Origin: Paenibacillus ehimensis NBRC 15659
Lineage (GTDB): Bacteria > Bacillota > Bacilli > Paenibacillales > NBRC-103111
DNA length: 64,000 bases
Assembly: GCF_004000785.1 (NCBI RefSeq)
Contig: NZ_BILX01000019.1
Coordinates: 1-64,000 of the forward strand
Reading direction: 5' to 3'
Part shown: one piece after another, positions 30,605 through 38,666 of the stretch
Layout of the letters: every line of letters starts with the position of its first letter
Position numbering within the stretch: the stretch's first letter is position 1
Translations under genes and position numbers: made by a program
Notes under the pieces: generated by a model
What the model saw: only the letters and a program-made list of their open reading frames with translations
The model's database searches: none
What the model was told of the DNA's origin: nothing

Positions 30605-31624
30605 TTAGAAAATTTCGCCGTTTGCCTTTTTTACCGTATCGCGGACGACGATTTGATGGGGAAGATACGTTCTAAGCGTGGATGGACCCGCTCCGTCCAG
30701 CACTTCCTGAAGCGTTCGGACGGCCTTGTAGCCGATCTCGTAAATCGGCTGGGCGACGGTCGTCAACCGCGGCAGCGACATGCTGGCGATTCTCGTGTTG
30801 TCCAGCCCCAGAACGGATACCTCGTCGGGCACCCGGATGCCGCTTCGATAGAGATAGTAGATCGCCCCCAGCGCCATCTCGTCGCTTGCCGCGAATACGG
30901 CGGTCAGCTCCGGATTTTTGCTCCACAGTCTTTCCATCGCTGTATAGCCGTCGTCATAACGGTAGTCGCCGTACTCCACACACCGGGCGGAATCGAAGTC
31001 AAGCCCGTTCGTTCTCATCGCTCTCATGAAGCCCTGCAGACGGGACATACCGGCAATCGGATCGAGGTGCGGCCCGCTAATCATGGCGATCCGCCGGTGC
31101 CCGCAATCGATCAAATATTGCCCTGCATCAAAGCCGGCCTGCTCGTCGTCGATTTTGACGGAAGGAATGGCGTACTCCAGGCTTTGCGTGGAAGCGAGCA
31201 CAACCGGTAGGCCTAGCTGGTTGAAGATGTCGTAATAATCGGGATACACCGGCTCGCTGGTGAACACGAAGCCGTCGATTTGCTTTTCCTTCATGCTCCG
31301 GAGCGCCGAGATCATCCGCTGCTTGTCCTTATCGGTGTTGCAAATGATAATGCTATGCCCGAATTCCTGCGCCGCATCCTCCATGCCGCGGAACATTTCC
31401 GCGTAATAATAATTGGAAATATCGGGAATCAAGATGCCCAATGTCTTGGTCTTCTTATGGATCAGACCTCTTGCCAAAGCATTGGGGTGATATTTCAATT
31501 GTTCGATCGCGCGGAGAACCCGCTCCCTTTTTTCCTTCGTGACCTTGTCCGGCGCATTCAGCACCCGCGAAATCGTGCTTATGGACACACCCGCCAATTT
31601 TGCAACGTCTTTTATCGTAGCCAT
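30605..31624 (-). CDS. LacI family regulator of the GH65 cluster
   Basis: The 339-residue repressor starts MATIKDVAKLAGVSISTISRVLN, the LacI/GalR helix-turn-helix with hinge, followed by a periplasmic-binding-like sugar domain (TLGILIPDISNYYYAEMFRG). I prefer ATG 31624, where the conserved domain begins, over an upstream in-frame ATG. Palindromes TTGAAAAGSTTTTCAR in its own upstream region (31656-31676) and twice before the GH65 gene (34795-34816, 34978-34993) are the likely operators, so it should repress both units until a disaccharide or sugar phosphate binds. Confidence 0.9.
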   Translation of the reverse strand: MATIKDVAKLAGVSISTISRVLNAPDKVTKEKRERVLRAIEQLKYHPNALARGLIHKKTKTLGILIPDISNYYYAEMFRGMEDAAQEFGHSIIICNTDKDKQRMISALRSMKEKQIDGFVFTSEPVYPDYYDIFNQLGLPVVLASTQSLEYAIPSVKIDDEQAGFDAGQYLIDCGHRRIAMISGPHLDPIAGMSRLQGFMRAMRTNGLDFDSARCVEYGDYRYDDGYTAMERLWSKNPELTAVFAASDEMALGAIYYLYRSGIRVPDEVSVLGLDNTRIASMSLPRLTTVAQPIYEIGYKAVRTLQEVLDGAGPSTLRTYLPHQIVVRDTVKKANGEIF

Positions 31625-31655
31625 TCTATTATTAATCTCCCGATTCAAGGGATTG

Positions 31656-31676
31656 AGCTTGAAAAGGTTTTCAGCT
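31656..31676 (-). promoter_or_regulatory. LacI operator in front of the lacI-type gene
   Basis: AGCT-T-GAAAAGGTTTTCA-GCT is a near-palindrome centred on TGAAAAGGTTTTCA, 32 bases before the start codon. It matches the two stronger copies in front of the GH65 gene and implies autoregulation. Confidence 0.6.
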
Positions 31677-31735
31677 TGTACCATTGTAAATGATTTGCCA
31701 TCGCTCGTCAATCGCCTGAACATCCTGAGCAGTCA

Positions 31736-31770
31736 ACCCCCGGCTCCACCTTCACAGCGGCTCCGGGGGT
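31736..31770 (-). terminator. Strong hairpin after pgmB
   Basis: ACCCCCGG (31736-31743) and CCGGGGGT (31763-31770) form a GC-rich stem just after the beta-phosphoglucomutase stop. There is no clear T-run, so it may be a Rho-independent terminator of reduced strength or an mRNA-stabilising stem. Confidence 0.5.
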
Positions 31771-31786
31771 CTTCGGGATTACCTGT

Positions 31787-32452
31787 CTATCCGACCTTTC
31801 GCAAGATGGCTTCCAAGGAAAGCCCGGCCGTGCTTTCGTACACCAGGTCGGCATGGGCGAACAGCTCCTTCGCGCCAATCGCTACTGCGAACATGCCCGC
31901 TCCTTTGATCGCCTCGACTCCGGCCGCCGCGTCTTCCACGCCGATGCATGCACCGGGTTCCACTTCCAGCAGATAAGCGGCTTTCAAAAAGATCTCGGGA
32001 TCCGGCTTGCCGCGCCGCACCGTCTTCGCATCGACAATCGCATGGAACTTGTTTTTGAGGCCGAGCGATTCGAGCACCGCAAGCGCGTTTTTGCTGGCCG
32101 ACGCCAGCCCGATCTTGAGCCCTTGGGCTTGAATGTCGGCAATAAATTCACGGATGCCCGGCAATACGTCCGCAGGACTGATGTTTTGAATCAAGGTCAA
32201 ATAATGCTCGTTTTTTTTGTCCGCAAGCGCGTGTTTTTGTTCCTCGGTATAATCCTGCGCTTTTCCGCCGAGCACGAGAATTTTTTCCAGCGACTCCATG
32301 CGGGAGATCCCTTTCAGCTCCTCGTTGAATTCGCGCGTAAACGGAATGGACAGCTCCTCGGCAAGCGTCTTCCACGCTTCGTAATGATATTCCGCTGTGT
32401 CCGTAATGACGCCGTCCAGATCGAAAATAACCGCCTGCACCGCTGTGTTCAT
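31787..32452 (-). CDS. pgmB: Beta-phosphoglucomutase
   Basis: The 221-residue HAD-type enzyme converts beta-glucose-1-phosphate, the product of inverting GH65 phosphorylases, to glucose-6-phosphate. Motif I is VIFDLDGVITDTAEYHYEAW with nucleophile Asp, followed by GISRMESL in the cap and GLASASKNA, then KPDPEIFL and GVEDAAAGVEAIKGAG. ATG 32452 follows AAAGGGGAAG. It lies 39 bases behind the GH65 gene, forming a classical phosphorolysis operon. Confidence 0.95.
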   Translation of the reverse strand: MNTAVQAVIFDLDGVITDTAEYHYEAWKTLAEELSIPFTREFNEELKGISRMESLEKILVLGGKAQDYTEEQKHALADKKNEHYLTLIQNISPADVLPGIREFIADIQAQGLKIGLASASKNALAVLESLGLKNKFHAIVDAKTVRRGKPDPEIFLKAAYLLEVEPGACIGVEDAAAGVEAIKGAGMFAVAIGAKELFAHADLVYESTAGLSLEAILRKVG

Positions 32453-32491
32453 GTTCTGCTTCCCCTTTCCGTACGCTTTGGTCCGCTCCGT

Positions 32492-34768
32492 TTAGTTTGC
32501 TTTCAAGGCTTGCTCCAATGGCCGATTCCGCTCCAGCGTCACGTCGTCCCCGTACAGCTTGAGCGTCAGCGCTTCGCCTTCTTCCAGCGTGAGCCGGATG
32601 CTCTGACGGCCGATGTCCACGGCAAGCTTCCGTCCGCGGTAATGAAGACGGAACGAGTACCGGTCCCACTGCCGCGGAATCGCAGGCGCCAGCGACAGAC
32701 CGCTCTCCTTCAAGCGGAAGCCGGCAAAGCCGTAGACAATGGACATCCAGGTGCCGCCCATGTTCGCCATATGCAGGCCGTCTTTGGTATTGCCGTGCGT
32801 GTTGTCGAGATCCAGCCGGGCCGTTTCGATAAAGTAATCGTAAGCCTTGGCATCGTATCCCAGCTTGGAGGCCATAATACTGAAGATGCAGGAAGAAAGC
32901 GACGAATCATGGGTCGTGATCTTCTCGTAATAATTATAGGAATTGCGGATCGTCCCCAGCTCCTGCTCGTCCTCCAGCAGGAAGTGCGCAAGGACCGTAT
33001 CCGCTTGCTTGCACACCTGATAACGATAAAGCGTCAACGGATGATAATGCAGCAGCAGCGGATAGTGCTCTTCCGGCGTGTTTTCGAAATCCCATACCGC
33101 TTTTTGCAGGAACGTGTCGTCCTGAGGGTTAATGTTCAGCTCCGGGTCGTACGGCAAGTACATGCAATCCGCCGCTTTTTGCCACGCTTCCGCTTCCGGC
33201 TTCGTGACGTTGAGCCGCGCGCACAGCCGGTCCAAAGCCTCCGGGGCAATGTCGGCCAGCAGCGCGTAAGCCTTGGCCGCCCACTTCAGATTATGCTTGG
33301 CCATCGCGTTGGTATAGTAATTGTTATTGACAACGCACGTATATTCGTCGGGGCCGGTCACGTTGTCGATCCGGAATTCGCCGTTCAGATAGTGGCCCAT
33401 ATCCAGCCAGAGCCGCGCCGTTTCAAACAGCAATTCGGCGCCGTACGTTTTCATGAATTCCTTATCCTGCGTACCGAGGTAATATTGGATGTAGCTGTAG
33501 GCGATATCCGCGCTAATATGATACTGGGCCGTGCCGGACGGGAAGAACGACGAGCATTCCGTGCCGGAAATCGTACGCCAAGGGAACAAGGCGCCTTGCT
33601 TATGCCCCATTTCTTTCGCCCGGGCCCGGGCCTGATCCAAGGTCGAATAGCGGTAAATCAGCAGCTGGCGGGCAATGTCCGGCTTCGTCATCAGAAAGAC
33701 CGGGAACATGTAAATTTCCGTATCCCAGAAATAATGGCCTTCGTAGCCTTCCCCGGACAAGCCCTTGGCCGAAATGTTGCTGTATTCGTCCCGGCCGACC
33801 GACTGGAGCAGATGATACAGGTTAAAGCGGATGCCTTCCTGCAGACTGCTGTCTCCTTCGATCCGGATGTCGGCATTTACCCAAAACTCGTCAAGATACG
33901 CTTGCTGGGCGTCCAGCACGTCTTCAAACGTCAGCCCGCCGAGTCGTTCATGAATGCCGATGGCCTGATCGACAAGGTTCTCCCGGTGGCGCAAAGTATC
34001 CGTGTACACGTTCCATTTCGTCACCCGAATCGGTTCGGTCAAGTGAAACGTCAGGACGGTTTCGCCGCTACGGCTCTTGATGTCGGCGGCCCCGGTTGCC
34101 GTATGGCGGCTCACGCAGGCGGTCTTCAAGCCGGAGGCCAAGGTGCGGTCGACCGCGTAGACATAGCCTTGCTTTTCTCCGGCTTCCTCCACTTGCAGAC
34201 GCTTGGTATGACCGGAGGCGACCCGGGGATCGTTCGGATCGGCGAAGTTGGACACGTCTCCGTTGACGGTCGACACCACTTTGACCTTCCCGTTGAAATT
34301 GACCGGTTCGATCCGCAGGTCGATAGCAAATAATTCTCTGACGGTCATCGAAACGACGCGCCGGAAGTGGAGCTTCACTTCTTTGCCGCCCGGGGAACGC
34401 CAGTGCACCGTTCTTTCGGAATAGCCGCGGTCGAGATGAAGCCGCCGCTCGTAAGCAACCGCTTCCCCGGCAAATAAAGAGAACTCTTCTTCGTCATCGC
34501 CCAAATAAATCTTGATCGTTTGCGCGTCGATGACATTGAGCAGCTTCTGCTGGGTTCCCGGGAAAGCGTAAAGCTTTTCTCCGTAAGGGATTTCAATCAC
34601 ATCATGAAACGCGTTCTGGTACGTGCCCCGGATCGAGACCATCTCCGGACGGTAGCCTTCTTCAAAGTTGCCGCGAACACCGAGATACCCGTTGCCCAAA
34701 GAAAATAAGCTTTCCAAGTTCAGCAAAGCTTTCGGGGTCAATTCATTGTTCGTCAATGTCCATGTCAC
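32492..34768 (-). CDS. GH65 family glycoside phosphorylase (maltose/kojibiose phosphorylase type)
   Basis: The 758-residue cytoplasmic enzyme phosphorolyses an alpha-glucoside to beta-glucose-1-phosphate and a sugar. GH65 hallmarks are GYEGHYFWDTEIYMFPVFL, the general-acid segment NVTGPDEYTCVVNNNYYTN near residue 475, and HHP-like phosphate-site residues in TKDGLHMANMGGTWMSIVYGF. Length fits maltose phosphorylases. The exact sugar cannot be fixed; maltose, kojibiose, nigerose or trehalose are possible. It precedes pgmB, and two perfect LacI-type palindromes lie upstream. No sugar transporter is attached. Confidence 0.88.
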   Translation of the reverse strand: MTWTLTNNELTPKALLNLESLFSLGNGYLGVRGNFEEGYRPEMVSIRGTYQNAFHDVIEIPYGEKLYAFPGTQQKLLNVIDAQTIKIYLGDDEEEFSLFAGEAVAYERRLHLDRGYSERTVHWRSPGGKEVKLHFRRVVSMTVRELFAIDLRIEPVNFNGKVKVVSTVNGDVSNFADPNDPRVASGHTKRLQVEEAGEKQGYVYAVDRTLASGLKTACVSRHTATGAADIKSRSGETVLTFHLTEPIRVTKWNVYTDTLRHRENLVDQAIGIHERLGGLTFEDVLDAQQAYLDEFWVNADIRIEGDSSLQEGIRFNLYHLLQSVGRDEYSNISAKGLSGEGYEGHYFWDTEIYMFPVFLMTKPDIARQLLIYRYSTLDQARARAKEMGHKQGALFPWRTISGTECSSFFPSGTAQYHISADIAYSYIQYYLGTQDKEFMKTYGAELLFETARLWLDMGHYLNGEFRIDNVTGPDEYTCVVNNNYYTNAMAKHNLKWAAKAYALLADIAPEALDRLCARLNVTKPEAEAWQKAADCMYLPYDPELNINPQDDTFLQKAVWDFENTPEEHYPLLLHYHPLTLYRYQVCKQADTVLAHFLLEDEQELGTIRNSYNYYEKITTHDSSLSSCIFSIMASKLGYDAKAYDYFIETARLDLDNTHGNTKDGLHMANMGGTWMSIVYGFAGFRLKESGLSLAPAIPRQWDRYSFRLHYRGRKLAVDIGRQSIRLTLEEGEALTLKLYGDDVTLERNRPLEQALKAN

Positions 34769-34794
34769 CGCATATCACTCCCGGACGTTAATTT

Positions 34795-34816
34795 GATTTG
34801 AAAAGCTTTTCAAATC
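34795..34816 (-). promoter_or_regulatory. LacI operator 1 of the GH65-pgmB operon
   Basis: A perfect 22-base palindrome centred on TTTGAAAAGCTTTTCAAA lies 26 bases before the GH65 start codon. Its core is repeated at 34978-34993. Confidence 0.72.
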
Positions 34817-35178
34817 CAATCAAAGCATAGCTTCCAACTTATCGAACCATTCTTCTCTATTATTAGGGAGACCACGGGTAGTTGTAAAGTGCTTTTTTAA
34901 AGGATTGTCTTTGTTTATTGGCGCGTTTCCCCACAGACGAAACCCCAGAACTTACCCTGAAGTCAGCTAAAAAATAATTGAAAAGCTTTTCAAAACAAGA
35001 TCGAATCATAACAATGAATTCAATCCGTTAACTTCCAGTTTCAAAGCGAAACCTTCCGGAATTTATCTGATTACCGTTTTTGTCACTTGTAGACAGCAGC
35101 TTCAAGCACGAGATGACTGTATGATTGCTTTCAGAACCTAGCCTGTCTAATAACGCCAGGATTGAAAAAATAATGAAG
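34817..35178. other. Intergenic region with a second LacI operator and no gene
   Basis: The stretch between the GH65 operon and the next terminator is AT-rich and shows no convincing gene on either strand. It holds operator 2, TTGAAAAGCTTTTCAA at 34978-34993, 183 bases from operator 1, a distance compatible with repression looping. I could not identify a clean -35/-10 pair by eye. Confidence 0.6.
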
Positions 35179-35217
35179 AGCGGCAGCCTTGGGTGGGTAA
35201 AGCCCCGGGCTGCCGCT
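35160..35217 (-). terminator. Terminator after the alpha/beta hydrolase gene
   Basis: AGCGGCAGCC (35179-35188) pairs with GGCTGCCGCT (35208-35217). On the minus strand the stem is followed by TCTTCATTATTTTTTC, giving a T-rich tail for the hydrolase transcript. Confidence 0.7.
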
Positions 35218-35307
35218 GTTTATTGAATAATCGCAGTAAGTGAAAGAATTGCGGAATCGTTACAAAATCATAGTACTGGTTGTAGGAAGGAAGACGCGAA
35301 TCATCCC

Positions 35308-36321
35308 TCAATGCCCCAATAAGCTGCGGATCGTTTCGATGACCAGAGCGGGCTCGTCGTGAATTACCATATGACCGCTTTTTTTGGCAATGATAAGCTC
35401 GCTATCGGTGGAAATCTTCAGCATATTTCGTTGTCCAGCCTGCCATATCTCTTCAAGCCGCTTACCGCCTTCTTCTGAAATGCCAAATGCGGCGTAATTT
35501 TGTGGAAGCCCTCTGGCAATGATTTTTACGGGGAGGGAGCCCAGGTTTTGTCCCCGAACGGCATCCTCCGTAGAACCTGCCAAATCCGCCTCTTGTTCTT
35601 TGGCTTCAAAATAGTTTGGCGTCGCAATAACATTGATAAACTGTTTTCTATCTTCTTTCGGAACAAGACCTTCCAGCAAATAGTCCTGGTATAACCGGAA
35701 GCCTCCCGACAGTTTTAAGAGCTTTAAGAACGACGCAGGCGGGTTTTTGGCGAATTTTTCCCGCTCAAGGACCGGCTTGGCTTCCCGCTCATCGTTTTCG
35801 GGTCTGGCATCAATAAGCACTAAGCCGGTGATATCATTCGGATAGGTCTGTGCGAATAACCGTGCGTACAACCCCCCCAATGAATGACCGACAAGCAGGT
35901 AAGGCCCGTCGATTCCCTCTTTTTTCAAGGCTGAATGCAATTCTTGTACGATGTTGGCTCCTGTTCGTGCCGTATTTGCTTTCTCGCTCCACGCATAACC
36001 CGCGCGATCATAGGTTACAACGGTAGCAAATTCGGCCAACTGTTCGGGAATATTTCTCCAGGACAGGCTTGTCTCCCCGCTTCCCGCTTCGAGAATGATG
36101 GTTGGAGATCCGCTGCCCAATTTTTGAAGATGCAAACGGTAACCGCCAACTTCGACTAGTTTTCCTGGAGGGGGAAAAGCCTTCTTGGCTTGCTTCGATG
36201 CAATCCATTCATAAATAAATCCTGATCCGATAAGGAGTGTAACAATAGACAATACAACGAGCAACATCCTTTTCCACTTTAATTTTGTTGATGGTTTCTT
36301 GTGTCTAGCATTGATGTTCAT
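35308..36321 (-). CDS. Membrane-anchored alpha/beta hydrolase
   Basis: The 337-residue protein has one N-terminal anchor helix (KRMLLVVLSIVTLLIGSGFIYEW) and an extracytoplasmic alpha/beta-hydrolase domain. The oxyanion segment is ILEAGSGETSLSWRN, the nucleophile elbow GHSLGGLYAR, then a downstream Asp in VLIDARPEN and a C-terminal His in KKSGHMVIHDEPALV. ATG 36321 is used; an upstream in-frame ATG at 36399 would overlap the divergent tetR promoter. The substrate is unknown. The divergent TetR probably represses it. Confidence 0.85.
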   Translation of the reverse strand: MNINARHKKPSTKLKWKRMLLVVLSIVTLLIGSGFIYEWIASKQAKKAFPPPGKLVEVGGYRLHLQKLGSGSPTIILEAGSGETSLSWRNIPEQLAEFATVVTYDRAGYAWSEKANTARTGANIVQELHSALKKEGIDGPYLLVGHSLGGLYARLFAQTYPNDITGLVLIDARPENDEREAKPVLEREKFAKNPPASFLKLLKLSGGFRLYQDYLLEGLVPKEDRKQFINVIATPNYFEAKEQEADLAGSTEDAVRGQNLGSLPVKIIARGLPQNYAAFGISEEGGKRLEEIWQAGQRNMLKISTDSELIIAKKSGHMVIHDEPALVIETIRSLLGH

Positions 36322-36381
36322 TGGGCGGCAAGTCCTCTCTTTTTTTAGTACAATCGTATTACAAAAAAATATTTTAGCACA

Positions 36382-36410
36382 TTGTATTATAAAAAACAAA
36401 ACGATATAAT
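36382..36410 (+). promoter_or_regulatory. Promoter giving an apparently leaderless tetR mRNA
   Basis: TTGTAT (36382-36387), a 17-base spacer and a perfect TATAAT (36405-36410) lie so close to ATG 36417 that transcription would begin at or next to the A of the start codon. No ribosome-binding sequence fits between them. Confidence 0.65.
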
Positions 36411-36416
36411 CGAGCT

Positions 36417-37031
36417 ATGCCAAAAATCGTTGATCATGAGAAACAGCGACATATTGTTGCTCAAGCCGCCTTGAAAGTCATCCAAAAATTTGGACTCGAA
36501 CAGGCTACCGTCCGCAATATCGCGAAAGAAGCCGGCCTGTCCGTAGGATCGATGCGGCATTACTTTTCCACACAGGTCGAGCTTTTTGCCTTTTGTATGG
36601 GTCTCTATGCTCAGCGCGTCCAAAAGCGTGTTGCAGCGCTTACTGTCGAGAAGCCGTTTTTGCCGGATTTGAAGCAACTGCTTTTGCAGTTTTTGCCTGT
36701 AAATGAGGAAAGAACAAAGGAGATGGAGGTTTGGTTTTTATTTAACGCCAAGGTCATGATTTATCCCGAGCTAAAGAAAGTAAGTGAAGAAATGCAGAAC
36801 GGCTTATATCGGATCGCTGAATTCGTAATTGAAACCTTGGTAGAGTCCAATCTGGCGAAACCGGGATTGGATGCCGCTTTGGAAGCGGAGAAATTGTACG
36901 CGCTGGTCGACGGACTGGCCATACACCAACTGATGCAGCCAGGGCGACTCTCGCCGGATCGGCTGGAATATCTGCTTGACCAGCATTTGAGCTCGTTATG
37001 TACAAGGGAGGAGGAAAGCTCTCGCGGTTAG
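36417..37031 (+). CDS. TetR family regulator (BetI-like), leaderless
   Basis: The 204-residue protein has an N-terminal TetR domain (AALKVIQKFGLEQATVRNIAKEAGLSVGSMRHYFSTQVEL) and a BetI/TetR_C-like helical domain. It is divergent from the alpha/beta hydrolase gene with about 95 bases between starts. The promoter ends six bases before ATG 36417, so the mRNA seems leaderless. AT-rich repeats (ACAATCGTATTAC, CATTGTATTAT) in the divergent region may be its operator. Confidence 0.87.
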   Translation: MPKIVDHEKQRHIVAQAALKVIQKFGLEQATVRNIAKEAGLSVGSMRHYFSTQVELFAFCMGLYAQRVQKRVAALTVEKPFLPDLKQLLLQFLPVNEERTKEMEVWFLFNAKVMIYPELKKVSEEMQNGLYRIAEFVIETLVESNLAKPGLDAALEAEKLYALVDGLAIHQLMQPGRLSPDRLEYLLDQHLSSLCTREEESSRG

Positions 37032-37117
37032 CCAAGGAATATCGATCCTGTGACTCACAAAGCAGGGATTGTAAGAAAATGATTGATTGTTTCTGTGTTC
37101 GGGCAATTTGCAAAGAA

Positions 37118-37156
37118 AAAACCGCCCTCTCTCACTTTCAAGAAAGGCCGGTCATT
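37118..37156 (-). terminator. Terminator after the NmrA-like gene
   Basis: On the minus strand GACCGGCC and GGGCGG arms flank a loop and are followed by TTTTTTC. It lies just after the stop of the NmrA-like reductase gene and faces the end of the convergent tetR gene. Confidence 0.5.
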
Positions 37157-37171
37157 TGAGGTTCGTACGTT

Positions 37172-38035
37172 TTAAGAAATATGCTTAACCAGTTGGCCGA
37201 GCGCTTCGTGAATCGGCGTCGCCGGGCGGCCGAGCAGCTTTTCCAAATCACTGCTTTCGACTTCCAATGTGCCTTCCCGAATGCCTTGTTGGATCCCTGT
37301 GAGTAAAGGGATAATGAAGTCCGGGACACCCGCGGCTTTCATGATGCCGGCATACGCAGCGTCGTCAACCTGCTGCACGGGAACCTCCTTACCCAATACG
37401 GCACCGAGAGCGGACGCCATTTCTTCTTGAGTCAGCAGCTTTCCGGAAAGCTCATAGATCGTATTCTCATGTCCGGTCCCCGCCAATACGTTGGCCGCCG
37501 CTTCTGCGTATTCTTGCTGCAGCGCCCAACCCACCTTGCCGTTTCCGGCCGATGTCACCCAAGGAGCTCCCGCTACGACGCCTTGAATGCTCGACAATTC
37601 ATTCTCCAAGTACCAGTTGTTGCGCAAAAAGGAGTATGGAATCCCTGTTTTCAAAATAGCTTCCTCGGTTGCCCGATGTGTTGGAGCAAGGAAGTTGTTG
37701 CTCTCCCTGGCATTGGCTATGCTGGTATAAGCAATAAATTTAACTCCGGCACGCTCTGCCGCCGCTACCGCATTGGCATGCTGCCGGATTCTGGTTTCAT
37801 TGTCTCCGTCCGCAGAAATCATTAACAAGCGGTCGATACCTGCAAAAGCGGTTTCCAGCGAATCCGGGCGGTCAAAATCGCCTTGACGGACCTCGACTCC
37901 GCGTGCTCTTAACCCTTCCGCTTTCTCCGGATTGCGAACGCTGACAGCCAGCTGACTCGCCGGCACCGTTTTCAACAGCGTCTCTACCACTTTCGTCCCC
38001 AATTTTCCCGTTGCGCCTGTCACCAACAATTTCAT
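37172..38035 (-). CDS. NAD(P)-binding reductase, NmrA/QorB-like
   Basis: The 287-residue protein has the atypical short-chain dehydrogenase start MKLLVTGATGKLGTKVVE, a SVRNPEKAEGLRARGVEVRQGDFDRPDSL segment and IAYTSIANARESNNFLAPTHRATEEAI, matching NmrA-like quinone reductases such as QorB. ATG 38035 follows GGAGGAA. It lies behind an Rrf2-type regulator gene, an arrangement also known for the ywnA-ywnB genes of Bacillus, and so may respond to thiol or electrophile stress. The substrate is not certain. Confidence 0.85.
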   Translation of the reverse strand: MKLLVTGATGKLGTKVVETLLKTVPASQLAVSVRNPEKAEGLRARGVEVRQGDFDRPDSLETAFAGIDRLLMISADGDNETRIRQHANAVAAAERAGVKFIAYTSIANARESNNFLAPTHRATEEAILKTGIPYSFLRNNWYLENELSSIQGVVAGAPWVTSAGNGKVGWALQQEYAEAAANVLAGTGHENTIYELSGKLLTQEEMASALGAVLGKEVPVQQVDDAAYAGIMKAAGVPDFIIPLLTGIQQGIREGTLEVESSDLEKLLGRPATPIHEALGQLVKHIS

Positions 38036-38065
38036 AGACGATTCCTCCATTTAGTTGTAATTAAA

Positions 38066-38079
38066 TTTGTTATAACAAA
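38066..38079 (-). promoter_or_regulatory. Palindrome in front of the NmrA-like gene
   Basis: TTTGTTATAACAAA is a perfect 14-base palindrome 31 bases before the start codon, flanked by inverted GTTGTAA and TTACAAC elements. It resembles the GTTACA half-site seen in front of the Rrf2 gene and may bind that regulator. Confidence 0.5.
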
Positions 38080-38130
38080 ACAAGTTACAACAACTGTATA
38101 AAATAAAAGCCCGAAAAAATGAGCTTTTAC

Positions 38131-38547
38131 TTACTTAAATTTTCCAATCAATTGGTCCAACGTTGTTTGTGCCAGCCTTTGTTCCATCACGGACTGAGCC
38201 TCTTTTAATTCCTTTTGAAGGGCTTGCTCGATATTCCGCCCGACAAAGCAATGAATATTGGGGTTTCCATGAATGCGAAACAGCCGATCCTCTTCTGTCA
38301 CATTCACAGCCCGGTACACATCAAGGAGTGTAATCCGTTCGGGATCTTTTAACAAAGAAGCTCCCCCGACCCCTGGGCGAACGTCAACCAATCCGGCCTT
38401 TTTTAACATCCCCATAATTCTCCGGATGACGACGGGATTGGTATTTACGCTGCCCGCGATAAAGTCCCCCGTGCAATCCTTCGGGTACACAGCAATAAGG
38501 GAAAGGGTATGCACAGCAATGGAAAAGCGGGTACTGATCTGCTTCAA
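38131..38547 (-). CDS. Rrf2 family transcriptional regulator (YwnA-like)
   Basis: The 138-residue protein has the Rrf2 winged helix: KQISTRFSIAVHTLSLIAV, the recognition region FIAGSVNTNPVVIRRIMGML, and VRPGVGGASLLKDPERITLLDVYRAV. I see a single Cys in CTGDF and one in IHCFVG but no three-Cys iron-sulfur cluster, so it is a YwnA-like rather than IscR/NsrR-type regulator. TTG 38547 fits the domain start. Its promoter carries a TGTAAC-N7-GTTACA palindrome on the -10, indicating autorepression. Confidence 0.86.
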   Translation of the reverse strand: MKQISTRFSIAVHTLSLIAVYPKDCTGDFIAGSVNTNPVVIRRIMGMLKKAGLVDVRPGVGGASLLKDPERITLLDVYRAVNVTEEDRLFRIHGNPNIHCFVGRNIEQALQKELKEAQSVMEQRLAQTTLDQLIGKFK

Positions 38548-38562
38548 ATGTATCACCACCGA

Positions 38563-38598
38563 TGTAACCATTATAGTTACACCTAATTGCTTTGTCAA
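38563..38598 (-). promoter_or_regulatory. Rrf2 gene promoter with operator
   Basis: On the minus strand TTGACA (38593-38598), 17 bases and TATAAT (38570-38575) form a consensus promoter. The palindrome TGTAAC-N7-GTTACA (38563-38581) spans the -10. Confidence 0.78.
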
Positions 38599-38619
38599 TC
38601 TCGTTCAACTCAAAATAAA

Positions 38620-38650
38620 GGAAAGACCCTGAGGAACAATTCCCCAAGGC
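38620..38650 (-). terminator. Probable terminator of the GH130 operon
   Basis: On the minus strand CCTTGGGGAA-TTG-TTCCTCAGG forms an imperfect stem followed by TCTTTCCTTTATTTTG. It lies just beyond the stop codon of the GH130 gene. Confidence 0.5.
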
Positions 38651-38666
38651 CTCCATTCATTCCCGT

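Noticed and set aside
31853-34333. Plus-strand open frame of 826 codons
   Set aside because: It is a shadow of the GH65 and pgmB genes in a GC-rich region, with Arg/Val-rich composition and no recognisable domains.
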